Below are positions 6,006 to 14,976 of a stretch of 21,546 nucleotides of DNA, one piece after another. The notes under the pieces were generated by a model, which searched no databases, was not told the origin of the DNA, and saw only the letters and a list, made by a program, of their open reading frames with translations. The DNA is from a bacterium (GTDB lineage Bacteria > Nitrospinota_A > UBA7883 > JACRGQ01): the NCBI GenBank assembly GCA_021815535.1, contig JAKAGL010000009.1, forward strand, positions 1-21,546, in the 5' to 3' direction. Position numbers and translations under genes: made by a program. Positions within the stretch are counted from its first letter, which is position 1, and every line of letters starts with the position of its first letter.

Positions 6006-6988
6006 CATCGGCGGGCAAGGGAAAACGCGCAATTGATCGCGAAGAGCATCGATGACGGGTCGGCCTTCCCCTTCCCGGCGATGTCGAACGCCGTGCCATG
6101 ATCGACAGACGTGCGGATGAACGGCAGGCCCAGCGTGATGTTGGCGCATTCGCCGAACGACACCGCCTTGATGGCGACCAGCCCCTGATCGTGGTACATG
6201 GCCAAAAACGCGCCGTAGCGGTCGCGCACGCGCGGAGCAAATGAGGTGTCAGCCGGCAACGGCCCTTCCGCGTTGATGCCCGCCTTGCGCGCGGCGGCGA
6301 TGGCGGGCGCGATGATGCGCGCTTCTTCGTCGCCGAAAAGTCCGCCGTCGGACGCATGCGGATTCAAACCGCATACGCCTATCGGTTTCTTCAACCTGAG
6401 CGACGTGTGCATGAGGGCCAGCTTTTCGAGTATCGCCTTCTGCGTCACCCCCTTGATGGCGTCGCGCAACGATAAATGGGTGGTGAGCACCACCACTTTC
6501 ATGGCGGGCGAGGCGAGCATCATGGCGTACTGGTTTGTACTGGAAAGAGCCGCAAGCATCTCGGTGTGGCCGGGAAAGGGGATGCCGGCCAGGGCCAGCG
6601 CCTTCTTGTGTATCGGCGCGGTGATGATGCCGCGCACTTCGCCCAGCAGCGAAAGCTCCACCCCGGCGGCGATGTACGCGGCGGCGGCGCGCCCGGCGGC
6701 GCGGTCGATTTTCCCCGCCGCCACCCCTTTTGCGGGAAGCGCGCGCATTTCCAAAAACGCCGCATGACCGGCGGGGGGCAGGCGAAGCGGATCGTAAGGC
6801 GAAAGCTTCACATTGCGCAGAAACCGCGGCGCGGTTCGCGTGAGCGCAACGCGGTCGGCGATGAGCACCAACTGCCGCCGCCGAGACGGCGGGACCAGCG
6901 CCAGCGCTTTGAGGGACACTTCGGGGCCTACCCCGGCAGGGTCTCCCACCGTGATGGCGAACCGCAATTTATTTTTCTCCATCGACAT
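6005..6988 (-). CDS. pdxA: 4-hydroxythreonine-4-phosphate dehydrogenase
   Basis: 327 aa, the usual PdxA length. The enzyme oxidises 4-phosphohydroxy-L-threonine with NAD+ in the DXP-dependent pyridoxal 5'-phosphate pathway; the product condenses with DXP on PdxJ. Family motifs in order: GDPAGVGPE near residue 16, TAPIHKKAL, FPGHTE, TTHLSL, GLNPHASDGG, YHDQGL and LPFIRTSVDHGTA. The metal-binding histidines fall in TTH, NPHA and YHDQ. The ATG at 6988 gives MSMEK; the second Met at 6982 is equally possible because no strong ribosome site separates them. pdxA is divergent from glnE with an 81-bp gap. Confidence 0.97.
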   Translation of the reverse strand: MSMEKNKLRFAITVGDPAGVGPEVSLKALALVPPSRRRQLVLIADRVALTRTAPRFLRNVKLSPYDPLRLPPAGHAAFLEMRALPAKGVAAGKIDRAAGRAAAAYIAAGVELSLLGEVRGIITAPIHKKALALAGIPFPGHTEMLAALSSTNQYAMMLASPAMKVVVLTTHLSLRDAIKGVTQKAILEKLALMHTSLRLKKPIGVCGLNPHASDGGLFGDEEARIIAPAIAAARKAGINAEGPLPADTSFAPRVRDRYGAFLAMYHDQGLVAIKAVSFGECANITLGLPFIRTSVDHGTAFDIAGKGKADPSSMLFAINCAFSLARR

Positions 6989-7069
6989 ATTCTATTCCAC
7001 CCGCAGCCGGTTGGCACGGGCAGGATTGTCCATGCCAACCGGCAACCGGGATGTGGTAAAACTGTGCGG

Positions 7070-10000
7070 ATGGAGACTATCGCACGCATTGCCCGCGACC
7101 GCCAGTTGCACGGCCTTACGCCGCGCTGGATAGAACGCGCCGCCCGCGCCTCGTTTGCGCCTGACCGGGCGATGGTCAACTTCTCCCGCTTCATTGAAAA
7201 AGTGGAGGAAATGAATCCGGAACTGCTGGCCCGCTTCAACAAGCGGAACATCCCGTGGATCGCCGCGCTTTTTTCCGGCAGCCAGGCGCTGACCGACATG
7301 GCGATGCGCGACCCGGAACTGCTGTTCTGGTGCCTTCAGCCGGGGGTGTTGCACTCGATCCGTTTCAAGCGCGACATGCGCCACGAACGGTGGCTGATGT
7401 TCGAACGCTGCCCCGATCCGAAAGATGCGCTTATCCACTTCAAGAACCGCGAGTTGCTGCGCATCGGCTGGCGCGACCTGCTGAAATGGGCCGATACGGT
7501 GGAAACCATCGAAGACCTATCGCGGCTGGCCGATATGGCGATCGAAGGGGCCATGACCGCCGCGGAACAGGAGATGACGGAACGCTTCGGCCGCCCGTTG
7601 CATCAGGACGGCACCCCCGGGCGGTTCATCGTGCTCGGCATGGGAAAACTGGGGGGGCGCGAGCTTAATTTCAGCTCCGATATCGACCTGATCTATTTCC
7701 ACGACGACGACGAGGGGGAGACCGAGGGAGGCGCCGGAAAAAGCGGGATGGCGCGCCAAAAAATAAGCCTGCGCGAATATTGGACCCGGATGGGGCAACG
7801 GATGACCAGCCTGCTCAACGATATCGGATCGCAGGGAAGCGTATACCGGGTGGACATGAACCTGCGCCCCGAAGGGACGCGCGGCCCGTTGACCTGTTCG
7901 CTGGCGGCGGCCGAATTTTATTACGAATCGTGGGGCCAGCCGTGGGAGCGGCAGATGATGATCAAGGCCCGCGTGGTGGCCGGCAGTGAAAGCCTGGGCG
8001 ACGAGTTTCACGCCATGATCCGTCCGTTCGTCTACCGCAAGTCGATAGATTTTTCGGCCTTGCGCGACATTCAGACGATGAAAGGAAAAATCGACAAGCA
8101 GCTGAAAACCGGCAAGGACCGCTACCACCACAACGTAAAGCTGGGCAAAGGGGGCATACGCGAGATCGAATTCGTCATACAGGCCTACCAGCTGATCTAC
8201 GGCGGCAAGATGCCGTGGTTTGCCGAGACCAATTCGCTAAAGGCGCTGCACCGCATCTTCGAGCGGGGGCTGATGGGATACGCCCATTACGCCGCATTGG
8301 CCGACGCGCTTTTGTTCCTCCGCGATCTGGAAAACCGGATGCAGATAGCCTATGGCCGCCAGGTTCAGATACTGCCCGAGGGGGACGAGCTGAAAGAACT
8401 GGCGCTGAAAATGAATCTCGCCGGGCCGGAACAGCTGATGGCGGAATATGAACGGCATACCAGCGGCGCCTATGCCATTTTCACCGACTTCTTCAAGGAA
8501 GAGGCCGGGGTGGACGAAGTCCCCGCCGAGATATTCCTCGACATCGACAACGAAGAGGCCTCGCTGGCGCAACTGGCCGGGATGAAGTTCAAGGATCCGG
8601 CGGCGGCCCTCAACGCCCTGCTGCACATACGCGACGGCGAGCCGTTCAACCATCCATCAAACAAAAGCCGCAAGATCTTCATGCGGATCCTTCCCGCCCT
8701 GATTAAAACCGCCGCGGCCCTGCCGCTCAAGGACCGGACCATCGCCAACCTCGACAAGTTCTTCTCCGCGCACCCGGGACGCGAGCCGCATTACGAGATC
8801 TTCGAGCAGTTCCCCCCCTCCATCGACATCCTGCTCAAAACGCTCGGCTTGGCGCAAAACCTGGCCGACAGCACCCTGATACAGCACGACATGATCGATA
8901 TTCTCAGCCAGGGATACGAGCCGGTGCGGCCCGAACCGCTGGCCGCCATTCCGCCCGAAATGCGAAGCTACGACCAACAACTCGATTGGCTGCGGAGGGA
9001 GCGTAACTCCGAAAGCCTGCGCATCGGCATTGCCTACCTGACCTCCCATCACGATCAGGCGCGGCTGATGGGAGATCTCACCCGGCTGGCGGCATCGTTC
9101 GTCCAGCGCTGCCTTGATCTTATCGACGAACAGATGGGCCGGCAGGGGGCCGCGTTCGGCGGCAAACTGGCGGTGATAGGACTGGGCAAAATGGGCCGCC
9201 GCGCGCTGACGTATGGATCCGACCTTGACATGATGTTTTTTTTCGACGACGGCGGCGTGAAGCCGATGGAATGCCTTACCTATTACACCACGCTTACGCG
9301 GCGGCTTCTGGCGGCCGTGGGGGGCATCTCGCAATACGGGCAGGCCTACCGCGTCGACCTCCGCCTGCGCCCCGAAGGGGAAAAAGGGAACATGGTCATC
9401 ACGGTGGCCGCCGCGCGGGAATATTACGCCACACGCGGCCAGCTGTGGGAGCGGATGGCCCTGACCGGCGCGCGGGCCATCGCGGGGGATACCGCATTCG
9501 GGGCCGAGGCGCTCGCCGCCCTCGATGATTTTGTCTATGCCCCCGGCCTGACGGCGGCCGATGGCGCGCTGATGGAAAAAATGAAGAAGAAAATGGAGCG
9601 CGAAAAGATACGCGACAAGAAAAAGATCGCCATCAAATACGGCCCCGGCGGCATCGTGGACATCGAGTTCTTCGCGCAGAAGATCAAGCTTGCCCGCGTG
9701 AAGGACGTTCCCGCCCTGCGGATGTGCAACACCCTGGAGACGCTCATCATGGCGCGCGACAGCCACTGGACGGGCGGCGACATCGACGGCATCATCGCAT
9801 CGTACAAACTGCTGCGCCGCGTGGAAATACACATGCGGATGGAATACGGACGGGGGACCGAAACGCTTCCCGAATCGGCGGAGGAAATGAAAGTGCTTGA
9901 AGAAATCCTCGCCCCGTTCGAACAGCTGGGCGGCCCGCTGGCCGACGTGATGGATGCCGCGATGATGCGGGCGCGAAAAGGCATAGACGCGGCGTCATGA
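7070..10000 (+). CDS. glnE: Bifunctional glutamine synthetase adenylyltransferase/deadenylase
   Basis: 976 aa, typical for GlnE. It adds AMP to glutamine synthetase and removes it, under control of PII and glutamine. Two nucleotidyltransferase domains are visible: the N-terminal deadenylase, with VLGMGKLGGRELNFSSDIDL near residues 187-206, and the C-terminal adenylylating domain, with GLGKMGRRALTYGSDLDMMF near residues 704-723. Each is followed by an LRPEG helix-strand block. The catalytic D-x-D pairs are intact in both. The C-terminal glycine-rich loop reads GKMGRRAL instead of the usual GKLGGREL. The frame is open far upstream, antisense to pdxA. I chose the ATG at 7070 because homology begins there, although no clear ribosome site is seen. 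The stop overlaps the dprA start as ATGA. Confidence 0.95.
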   Translation: METIARIARDRQLHGLTPRWIERAARASFAPDRAMVNFSRFIEKVEEMNPELLARFNKRNIPWIAALFSGSQALTDMAMRDPELLFWCLQPGVLHSIRFKRDMRHERWLMFERCPDPKDALIHFKNRELLRIGWRDLLKWADTVETIEDLSRLADMAIEGAMTAAEQEMTERFGRPLHQDGTPGRFIVLGMGKLGGRELNFSSDIDLIYFHDDDEGETEGGAGKSGMARQKISLREYWTRMGQRMTSLLNDIGSQGSVYRVDMNLRPEGTRGPLTCSLAAAEFYYESWGQPWERQMMIKARVVAGSESLGDEFHAMIRPFVYRKSIDFSALRDIQTMKGKIDKQLKTGKDRYHHNVKLGKGGIREIEFVIQAYQLIYGGKMPWFAETNSLKALHRIFERGLMGYAHYAALADALLFLRDLENRMQIAYGRQVQILPEGDELKELALKMNLAGPEQLMAEYERHTSGAYAIFTDFFKEEAGVDEVPAEIFLDIDNEEASLAQLAGMKFKDPAAALNALLHIRDGEPFNHPSNKSRKIFMRILPALIKTAAALPLKDRTIANLDKFFSAHPGREPHYEIFEQFPPSIDILLKTLGLAQNLADSTLIQHDMIDILSQGYEPVRPEPLAAIPPEMRSYDQQLDWLRRERNSESLRIGIAYLTSHHDQARLMGDLTRLAASFVQRCLDLIDEQMGRQGAAFGGKLAVIGLGKMGRRALTYGSDLDMMFFFDDGGVKPMECLTYYTTLTRRLLAAVGGISQYGQAYRVDLRLRPEGEKGNMVITVAAAREYYATRGQLWERMALTGARAIAGDTAFGAEALAALDDFVYAPGLTAADGALMEKMKKKMEREKIRDKKKIAIKYGPGGIVDIEFFAQKIKLARVKDVPALRMCNTLETLIMARDSHWTGGDIDGIIASYKLLRRVEIHMRMEYGRGTETLPESAEEMKVLEEILAPFEQLGGPLADVMDAAMMRARKGIDAAS

Positions 10001-11101
10001 AGATCACTGAGGCCGATGCCCGTATCGCCCTCAACGCGCTTTCCAACATCGGGCCCGCCAACTTCCACCACCTGCTCGTCCGCTTCGGCTCTGCCGCCGC
10101 CGCGTTGGAGGCCGATGCCGGCGCGTTGGAGGAAACTTCCGGCATCGGGCCCAAGGCGGCCCGCCCAGATAACCGCGTGCGACGGCCCAAAAACCGCCGC
10201 GCGCGAACGTGCCGCCGCCGAAAAACAGGGGATAACCATCGCCACGCTGTTGGATGATGCCTATCCGGGCAACCTGAAAATGGCGCACACCCCGCCGCCG
10301 GTGCTGTACATCGCCGGGGAAATCCGCCGCGAAGACGCGCTGGCTATCGCGGTGATAGGCACCCGAAGCCCGTCCCCGTACGGACGGATCGCCGTTGAAA
10401 ATTTCACCGCCATGCTGGCCAAACGCGGCCTTGCCATTGTCAGCGGCATGGCGCGCGGCATTGACACCATGGCGCACCGCGCCGCGCTGGCGGCGGGGGG
10501 CCGCACCATCGCGGTGCTCGGCAGCGGGCTGGACCGGTGCTATCCGCCGGAAAACAGCGAGCTGTTCAAGCAGATCGCCGCATCGGGGGCGGTTATTTCG
10601 CAATTCCCCTTCGGCGCCGAGCCGGACAAAAGGAACTTCCCCATGCGCAACCGGATCATCAGCGGCCTTTCGCTTGGGGTGCTGGTGATAGAAGCGGGCG
10701 AAAAGAGCGGCACCATGAGCACCGCCTACGGCGCGCTTGACGAAGGGCGCGAGGTTTACGCCCTGCCGGGGCGCATCGATTCCCCCAAATCGGCCGGTTG
10801 CAACCGGCTGATCCAGAAAGGGGCCAAGCTGGTCATATCGCCCGACGATGTGGTGAACGAGTTCCCGCCGGAGGTGCAGGCGGCGCTGACCGCCCCTTCC
10901 GCCGGGACCGCGGAGGAGCCGTTGCCGCCGGATGCGGCGCGGATCGTCGCCCTCCTCGGCAACGGCGAGCGGCATGTTGATTTTCTGGTGGAAGGGATCG
11001 GACTGCCGAGCGGCGTAGTGCTGGGCATTCTGCTGGAACTGGAACTGCACGGAACGGTGCGGCAACTGCCGGGTAAGCTGTTCGCTCTTCTGAAAAAATA
11101 G
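9997..11101 (+). CDS. dprA: DNA processing protein DprA, disrupted by apparent 1-nt frameshift
   Basis: DprA binds incoming single-stranded DNA during natural transformation and loads RecA. The N-terminal helix-hairpin-helix-like part (LSNIGPANFHHLLVRFGS...GIGPKAA) is in the frame of the ATG at 9997. From 10163 homology continues in the +1 frame (AQITACDGPKTAARERAAAE onward). Removing one C from c10160-c10162 restores a continuous KAAAQI junction. The Rossmann-like domain is complete after the shift (GTRSPSPYG, IVSGMARGIDTMAHRAAL, NFPMRNRIISGLSLGVLVIE, SGTMSTA, REVYALPG). A winged-helix DprA C-terminus follows, ending at 11101. The usual SE.P in the fold reads SQFP. The start overlaps the glnE stop (ATGA), suggesting translational coupling. 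The lesion could be a real mutation or an assembly error. Confidence 0.85.
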
Positions 11102-11248
11102 CGGTTCGAGCAAACCGCGTGTTCGGGTTCAAAAGCCGGAGCGGGATCATTCCACCGCAACGTAAGATGGCGGCGGGAAAAACCGTTAAATGGAAAACGG
11201 AAACCGGTTTCGGGAGGTTAATTCAAAACCGGGTTCCGTGGGTGTGGT

Positions 11249-11416
11249 TTAGTTAAAGCTGAGTTCAAGGTGCCGGCGGAGGTCGGTATACGTCTCCTGC
11301 GCCAACTGTTCGGCATCCGCCTGATCGGCTTCCAGCTTCTTCGCTTCGTCAAGAAGGATGGTGATCAGTTCGCCGTGGCTTCGTTCCAGCAACTCCAACA
11401 TGTTTTCTTTAGTCAT
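11249..11416 (-). CDS. Small acidic helical protein
   Basis: 55 aa, not recognised. I chose the ATG at 11416 (MTKENMLELLERSHGE) because AGGAGA lies 7-8 nt upstream; an in-frame ATG at 11446 lacks such a site. The sequence is Glu/Leu-rich and almost wholly predicted helix, with heptad-like spacing of Leu and Ile (LELLERSHGELITILLDEAK), so a small helical bundle or coiled coil is likely. There is no signal peptide, Cys or catalytic motif. A plausible promoter lies at 11440-11468. It sits tail-to-tail with dprA, and the 147 nt between them hold only a weak hairpin at 11101-11118 and no obvious T-rich terminator. Confidence 0.65.
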   Translation of the reverse strand: MTKENMLELLERSHGELITILLDEAKKLEADQADAEQLAQETYTDLRRHLELSFN

Positions 11417-11439
11417 TTTTTTGTCTCCTGTACCTATGA

Positions 11440-11468
11440 ATAACAAGTCCCGTGCCAGAGCGGATCAA
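11440..11468 (-). promoter_or_regulatory. Candidate promoter of the 55-aa gene
   Basis: Minus strand TTGATC (11463-11468) and TGTTAT (11440-11445) are 17 bp apart, each 4 of 6 to consensus. The start codon lies about 25 nt beyond, with AGGAGA between. Confidence 0.4.
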
Positions 11469-11668
11469 TGACAGGATGATTTCCAACTTATTGATTTATT
11501 TAATACACGCTGGATGGCTTTCCCCCACCAGTCATCTCTTTGACGTCGACAGGGGCTTTGAGAAGCGTCAACAACCCTGCAATGATTGCCGGAGAAGGCA
11601 CTTTTTGCCGCGAGCGGCTTATGGAAGCGGTTTAGAAATCGAAAGGTGCCCAGCTTTAAATCGCAGGT

Positions 11669-12814
11669 TCAATTCATGAATCCCCGCGCGATCCGGAACA
11701 CCCCTCCGCCAAGCAATGCGGCTACCGGAAGGGTGATGACCCATGCCGCAAGAATACCGGAGATCGTTTTCCAATAGGCTTGGCGTGTTGCGGCCCCGAT
11801 GCCGAAAAGCGCGCCGCACGAGACGTGCGTTGTCGATACGGGTAAACCGAATTTAGACGCGAAGATCACGATCACGCCTGTCACCAAGTTTGCGGTGAAC
11901 CCCTGGCCGGCGTTCATCGCGGTAACCCGGTGCGCCATCGTGTGGGCAACTTTTTTTGCGTTAAACAGTCCACCGGCCGATATCGCGAGTGCGACAACCG
12001 TGATCGTCGCGCCCGGCGTGAAAGCGCCGCCCACCAGAAGGAGCGCGGCGATCTTGGGCGTATCGTTCAGGCCGCGCGCGAAGCTCACCACGCCGGCGCT
12101 CAAATAATGAACCAGATCGAGGGCCGATTTGGCGTTCACCCCCAAAAGCTTTCCCGCATAGCGGTCGTGGCATTCAACATCCACCCCGATGCTCATCGAA
12201 GGAACGGCCCGGATGCCCCGTTCCGCACGGTACAACGCAAGCGCCCGGTCAGGGCTGGTGCCGTGGGAAAAAACCATGACCGGCTCCGCCCCCACACAAA
12301 GACAGGTCTCCTTTTGAATGCCACATTTTTCCCGTGCAATCCGAAAGAGGGGATACGCGGCAACCGCGCACAAAAACGCCAGCGCCGGGCTGACAATAAG
12401 CGGCGCTAAAAAATAGCCGCCCAGTTTTGAAAAGTCCACCCCCGCGGGCGACGCCAGCCACCCGGCTCCAACAAGCGCGCCGGTCAGCGCGTGGGTGGTG
12501 GAAACGGGGAATCCCAGCCTGGTGGCGAGCATCACGGTCAATGCCGATGCCAACACAACCGCAACGGAGAAACTTTTCAGTACGGCAACGTCATCGGGAA
12601 CAAGACCCCTTCCACTGAAGGTGGCAAGCAACCCTTGCGCAAGGAAAAGCGCCGCCAGCGACCCGCCAAACGTGGTGACGGTAGCCCAGCCGAGCGCGTG
12701 CCGGTAATCGGCCGTTCCGCTTCCGAAAAGCGTGGCAACCCCTTTGAAATTGTCATTCGCGCCGTTGGCGTAGGCCAGAAACAGGCCAAAAAGAAGAGCA
12801 AGTGCGATGCTCAT
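11669..12814 (-). CDS. PiT-family inorganic phosphate transporter
   Basis: 381 aa, inner membrane, about ten helices in two homologous halves. The first PiT signature is GANDNFKGVATLFGS (residues 18-32) and the second is LNDTPKIAALL (249-259). Each half also carries FPVSTTH/LPVSTTH (residues 103-108 and 325-330). The family moves phosphate with H+ or Na+ and takes up arsenate as an analogue. The central cytoplasmic loop holds four cysteines (C164, C171, C173, C215), including a CLC pair. The frame is open upstream over arsM; the ATG at 12814 is chosen because helix 1 begins there (MSIALALLFGLFLAYANGAND). It follows arsM after 28 nt on the same strand with no terminator, so the two probably form one transcript. 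Confidence 0.93.
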   Translation of the reverse strand: MSIALALLFGLFLAYANGANDNFKGVATLFGSGTADYRHALGWATVTTFGGSLAALFLAQGLLATFSGRGLVPDDVAVLKSFSVAVVLASALTVMLATRLGFPVSTTHALTGALVGAGWLASPAGVDFSKLGGYFLAPLIVSPALAFLCAVAAYPLFRIAREKCGIQKETCLCVGAEPVMVFSHGTSPDRALALYRAERGIRAVPSMSIGVDVECHDRYAGKLLGVNAKSALDLVHYLSAGVVSFARGLNDTPKIAALLLVGGAFTPGATITVVALAISAGGLFNAKKVAHTMAHRVTAMNAGQGFTANLVTGVIVIFASKFGLPVSTTHVSCGALFGIGAATRQAYWKTISGILAAWVITLPVAALLGGGVFRIARGFMN

Positions 12815-12842
12815 GCGATTTTTCCATGCTCTGCGGGCCCGC

Positions 12843-13886
12843 CTAACAACAGGAGCCTCCCGGTTTTTGGCCGTCGCCCGGCGAACCCGCCTCTTTCGGC
12901 CCGCAACCGAAAAGCCCGTAATGGGTTTTCGTATCACCCACCACATTGAAATGGGGTGCAAACCTCGTATCCGTGAGCATGGATGCGGTATTGCCGCAAA
13001 CCGGCATCGGCTTCCCCGAATGAAACGTGTGGTGGTCGTCCAGCACGAAGCGGTGCGGGTGGCCGGGCACGGTGCCGAGGTAATACGCCACTTGGCCGAA
13101 ATCCTCGCAACGGTCTTCCAGGTTCAGCTTGAATGCCCGAACGGTCAGCGAGCTGAATCCGATCATTCCCGCCTTTTGCTCGATGGCGGCATCGGAAAGA
13201 GTTATTTCGGAACGCGAAACGGTCCGCCAATCGCGGCATCCGACCCCGGCAAGCATCCTGCGGAAGTCCTCCACATACATCGCCCCGCCCAGGCATTCGC
13301 CGAGGAGGACCGGATCGCGGGCCAAGTGCCCCGGTATTCTCCGGTCGGCAAAAACATCCGAGAAATACAGCTCTCCCCCGGGTTTCAGCACCCTGAATAT
13401 TTCGGAAAAAACCTGCTCCTTCGCCGGCGAAAGGTTGATGACGCAGTTTGACACCACGATGTCGATGGAATCATCCTGAATGCCGGCCTCGGCTAGGTCT
13501 TCGATGTAGCCGTGCCTGAATTCCACGTTTGATCTCGAATAGCCGAATTTATCCGCGTGGTAACCGGTATGGCGTTTTGCGATCGCCAACTGCTCAAGGG
13601 TCATATCAAGGCCGATCACGGTTCCCCCGGGACCCACCAGTTTTGAAAGTATGAAACAGTCCCGCCCGGAACCGGAGCCAAGATCCAACACGGTTTTTCC
13701 CGCCAATTCAGGGGGCAGGGGGGACCCGCATCCATAGAATTTGGAAATGACCTCGGGGTGAATATCCTTCAGCACGTCACGGATATATTGGGGGAACGAT
13801 TCGGTGGCGCAGCAGGCGGAGGTTTTTAAATCCTTGTTCGAAGCTAAAACCTTCCCGTAGTAATTCTTTACGCTTTCAATGGTCAT
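12843..13886 (-). CDS. arsM: Arsenite S-adenosylmethionine methyltransferase
   Basis: 347 aa. It methylates As(III) with SAM to mono-, di- and trimethylated species in the cytoplasm, a detoxification route. The class I methyltransferase motif I is VLDLGSGSGRDCF (residues 67-79), followed by the GLDMT acidic loop. The arsenic-binding cysteines of the family are accounted for: the C25-C26 pair in TSACCATE, C53 in FYGCGSP, C148 in SNCVINLSP and C198 in GECLGG. The C-terminal region carries the VCGNTASML, HYGLFGCGP and terminal GGSCC features of long ArsM proteins. No arsR, arsB or arsC is adjacent. The start at 13886 (MTIESVKNYYGKVL) fits the family N-terminus; only a weak GGGG precedes it. First gene of a likely arsM-PiT operon. 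Confidence 0.94.
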   Translation of the reverse strand: MTIESVKNYYGKVLASNKDLKTSACCATESFPQYIRDVLKDIHPEVISKFYGCGSPLPPELAGKTVLDLGSGSGRDCFILSKLVGPGGTVIGLDMTLEQLAIAKRHTGYHADKFGYSRSNVEFRHGYIEDLAEAGIQDDSIDIVVSNCVINLSPAKEQVFSEIFRVLKPGGELYFSDVFADRRIPGHLARDPVLLGECLGGAMYVEDFRRMLAGVGCRDWRTVSRSEITLSDAAIEQKAGMIGFSSLTVRAFKLNLEDRCEDFGQVAYYLGTVPGHPHRFVLDDHHTFHSGKPMPVCGNTASMLTDTRFAPHFNVVGDTKTHYGLFGCGPKEAGSPGDGQKPGGSCC

Positions 13887-14150
13887 CGAATCGAACCCCG
13901 CTTCACCGTCTTCCGCGCGCCGCCATGCTCGCTATGATCCTGTTGCCCGGCAATCAACACAGAATGTATTGCGGGAAATGCCGCACCCGGTTCATCTTCC
14001 GTTCCCCAGGCGGCCTCTCCGCGCCGCCCGCCTGCGAAATCCATGCTAGCCAAAAAAGAATGGGCATGTCAATCTTGCCGCGGGCGGAGGGATGCAGGTA
14101 ACTCGACGCCGCCGCGCCATAAAGAGCGGGGAAACACCGGGATCGCGCGG

Positions 14151-14972
14151 TTAGCGGCTGATGGCGATGCCGAACCCGTAGCGGGTGGAGCTGTGATTGT
14201 AATCGATCAGGCTTTCGCCGTAGCCGTCCCACACCTGAAAAAAGAGGTCCATGTTCGCCAAAAAGTGATAATTGACGTCAAGCTGCACATTGCCGTATTC
14301 CCATATCCGCCCCTTGCGTACAATGAGTGCCCACTGCACCCAGTGCTGATTCATGGTTATGGAAAGCTCGTTATTCCCCTGATAGTCGCGGATATCGGCG
14401 TTCTCGGAAGAGCCAAACGAATACCACCACTTCAGCGCCACGACGAGCGTACTGAAGTTGAGCGGAAGTTTTGCCGGATCGTCGATCACCATCCGGGGTT
14501 CCCAGTAGATGCGGTTCCAGCTGCGCGATTCGGGGCCGTCGCGCCCGTTTGATTCGTGTTCGAACAGCCCCACTTTGCCCCAGCGCCAGATGCCGTCGCC
14601 GTGATCGGTGTAATCCAGATAAAACTCCGGGTTGTAGTTCGTTTCGCGGAAGGGGAGGGAGGGGGCGGTGACGCTCCAGAACGATTTTTGCGTATAGCCA
14701 AAAAACATGTTCTTGCAGAGGTGCTGTTTGATGCTCAACTGGTATTTAACGTAATCATACATGCCGTCAACGGCGTTCGGCGTACCGCCCTGGTACAGAA
14801 GGAGGTAGTTCCGCTTATACGGCTTTATGCCCCAATCCTCGCTTTCCTGAATTTGGCCGACGGCCGCCTCGTCGCTTTTGCACAGGTCATGAAGGAATTC
14901 GGCCGGGTCTTCGGCGCGGACGGCGGCGGGAAAAATGAGCGCGGCGGCGAGGAAAAAGAGCAACCGCTTCAC
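14151..14972 (-). CDS. pldA: Outer-membrane phospholipase A (OMPLA)
   Basis: 273 aa. OMPLA is a 12-strand outer-membrane beta-barrel that hydrolyses phospholipids misplaced in the outer leaflet and needs Ca2+ and dimerisation. The start is GTG at 14972, giving signal peptide VKRLLFFLAAALIFPAAVRA. The barrel has YNPEFYLDY near residue 113, the catalytic box HESNGR with His139 and Ser141, Asn153 in SRSWNRIY, and the closing strand motif GYGESLIDYNHSSTRYGFG. The catalytic His-Ser-Asn triad is therefore complete. The frame extends 13 codons upstream but that part lies within the preceding gene. The GTG is only 4 nt after the amidotransferase stop, indicating translational coupling. Confidence 0.94.
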   Translation of the reverse strand: MKRLLFFLAAALIFPAAVRAEDPAEFLHDLCKSDEAAVGQIQESEDWGIKPYKRNYLLLYQGGTPNAVDGMYDYVKYQLSIKQHLCKNMFFGYTQKSFWSVTAPSLPFRETNYNPEFYLDYTDHGDGIWRWGKVGLFEHESNGRDGPESRSWNRIYWEPRMVIDDPAKLPLNFSTLVVALKWWYSFGSSENADIRDYQGNNELSITMNQHWVQWALIVRKGRIWEYGNVQLDVNYHFLANMDLFFQVWDGYGESLIDYNHSSTRYGFGIAISR

Positions 14973-14976
14973 GGAA

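Noticed and set aside
8657..9832. 391-aa minus-strand open frame
   Set aside because: It lies antisense to glnE, whose motifs are clear on the other strand; its composition is His/Gln/Gly/Arg-rich shadow.
10031..11113. 360-aa minus-strand open frame
   Set aside because: Antisense to dprA, whose domains are clear; shadow composition only.
11452..11679. 75-aa plus-strand open frame in the gap before the PiT gene
   Set aside because: No ribosome site and no recognisable features. The 252-nt gap 11417-11668 otherwise shows only the promoter of the 55-aa gene and weak dyads.
13954..14232. 92-aa minus-strand open frame between arsM and pldA
   Set aside because: It overlaps the end of pldA in another frame and has no ribosome site; the 264-nt gap probably holds the arsM promoter, which I could not pinpoint.
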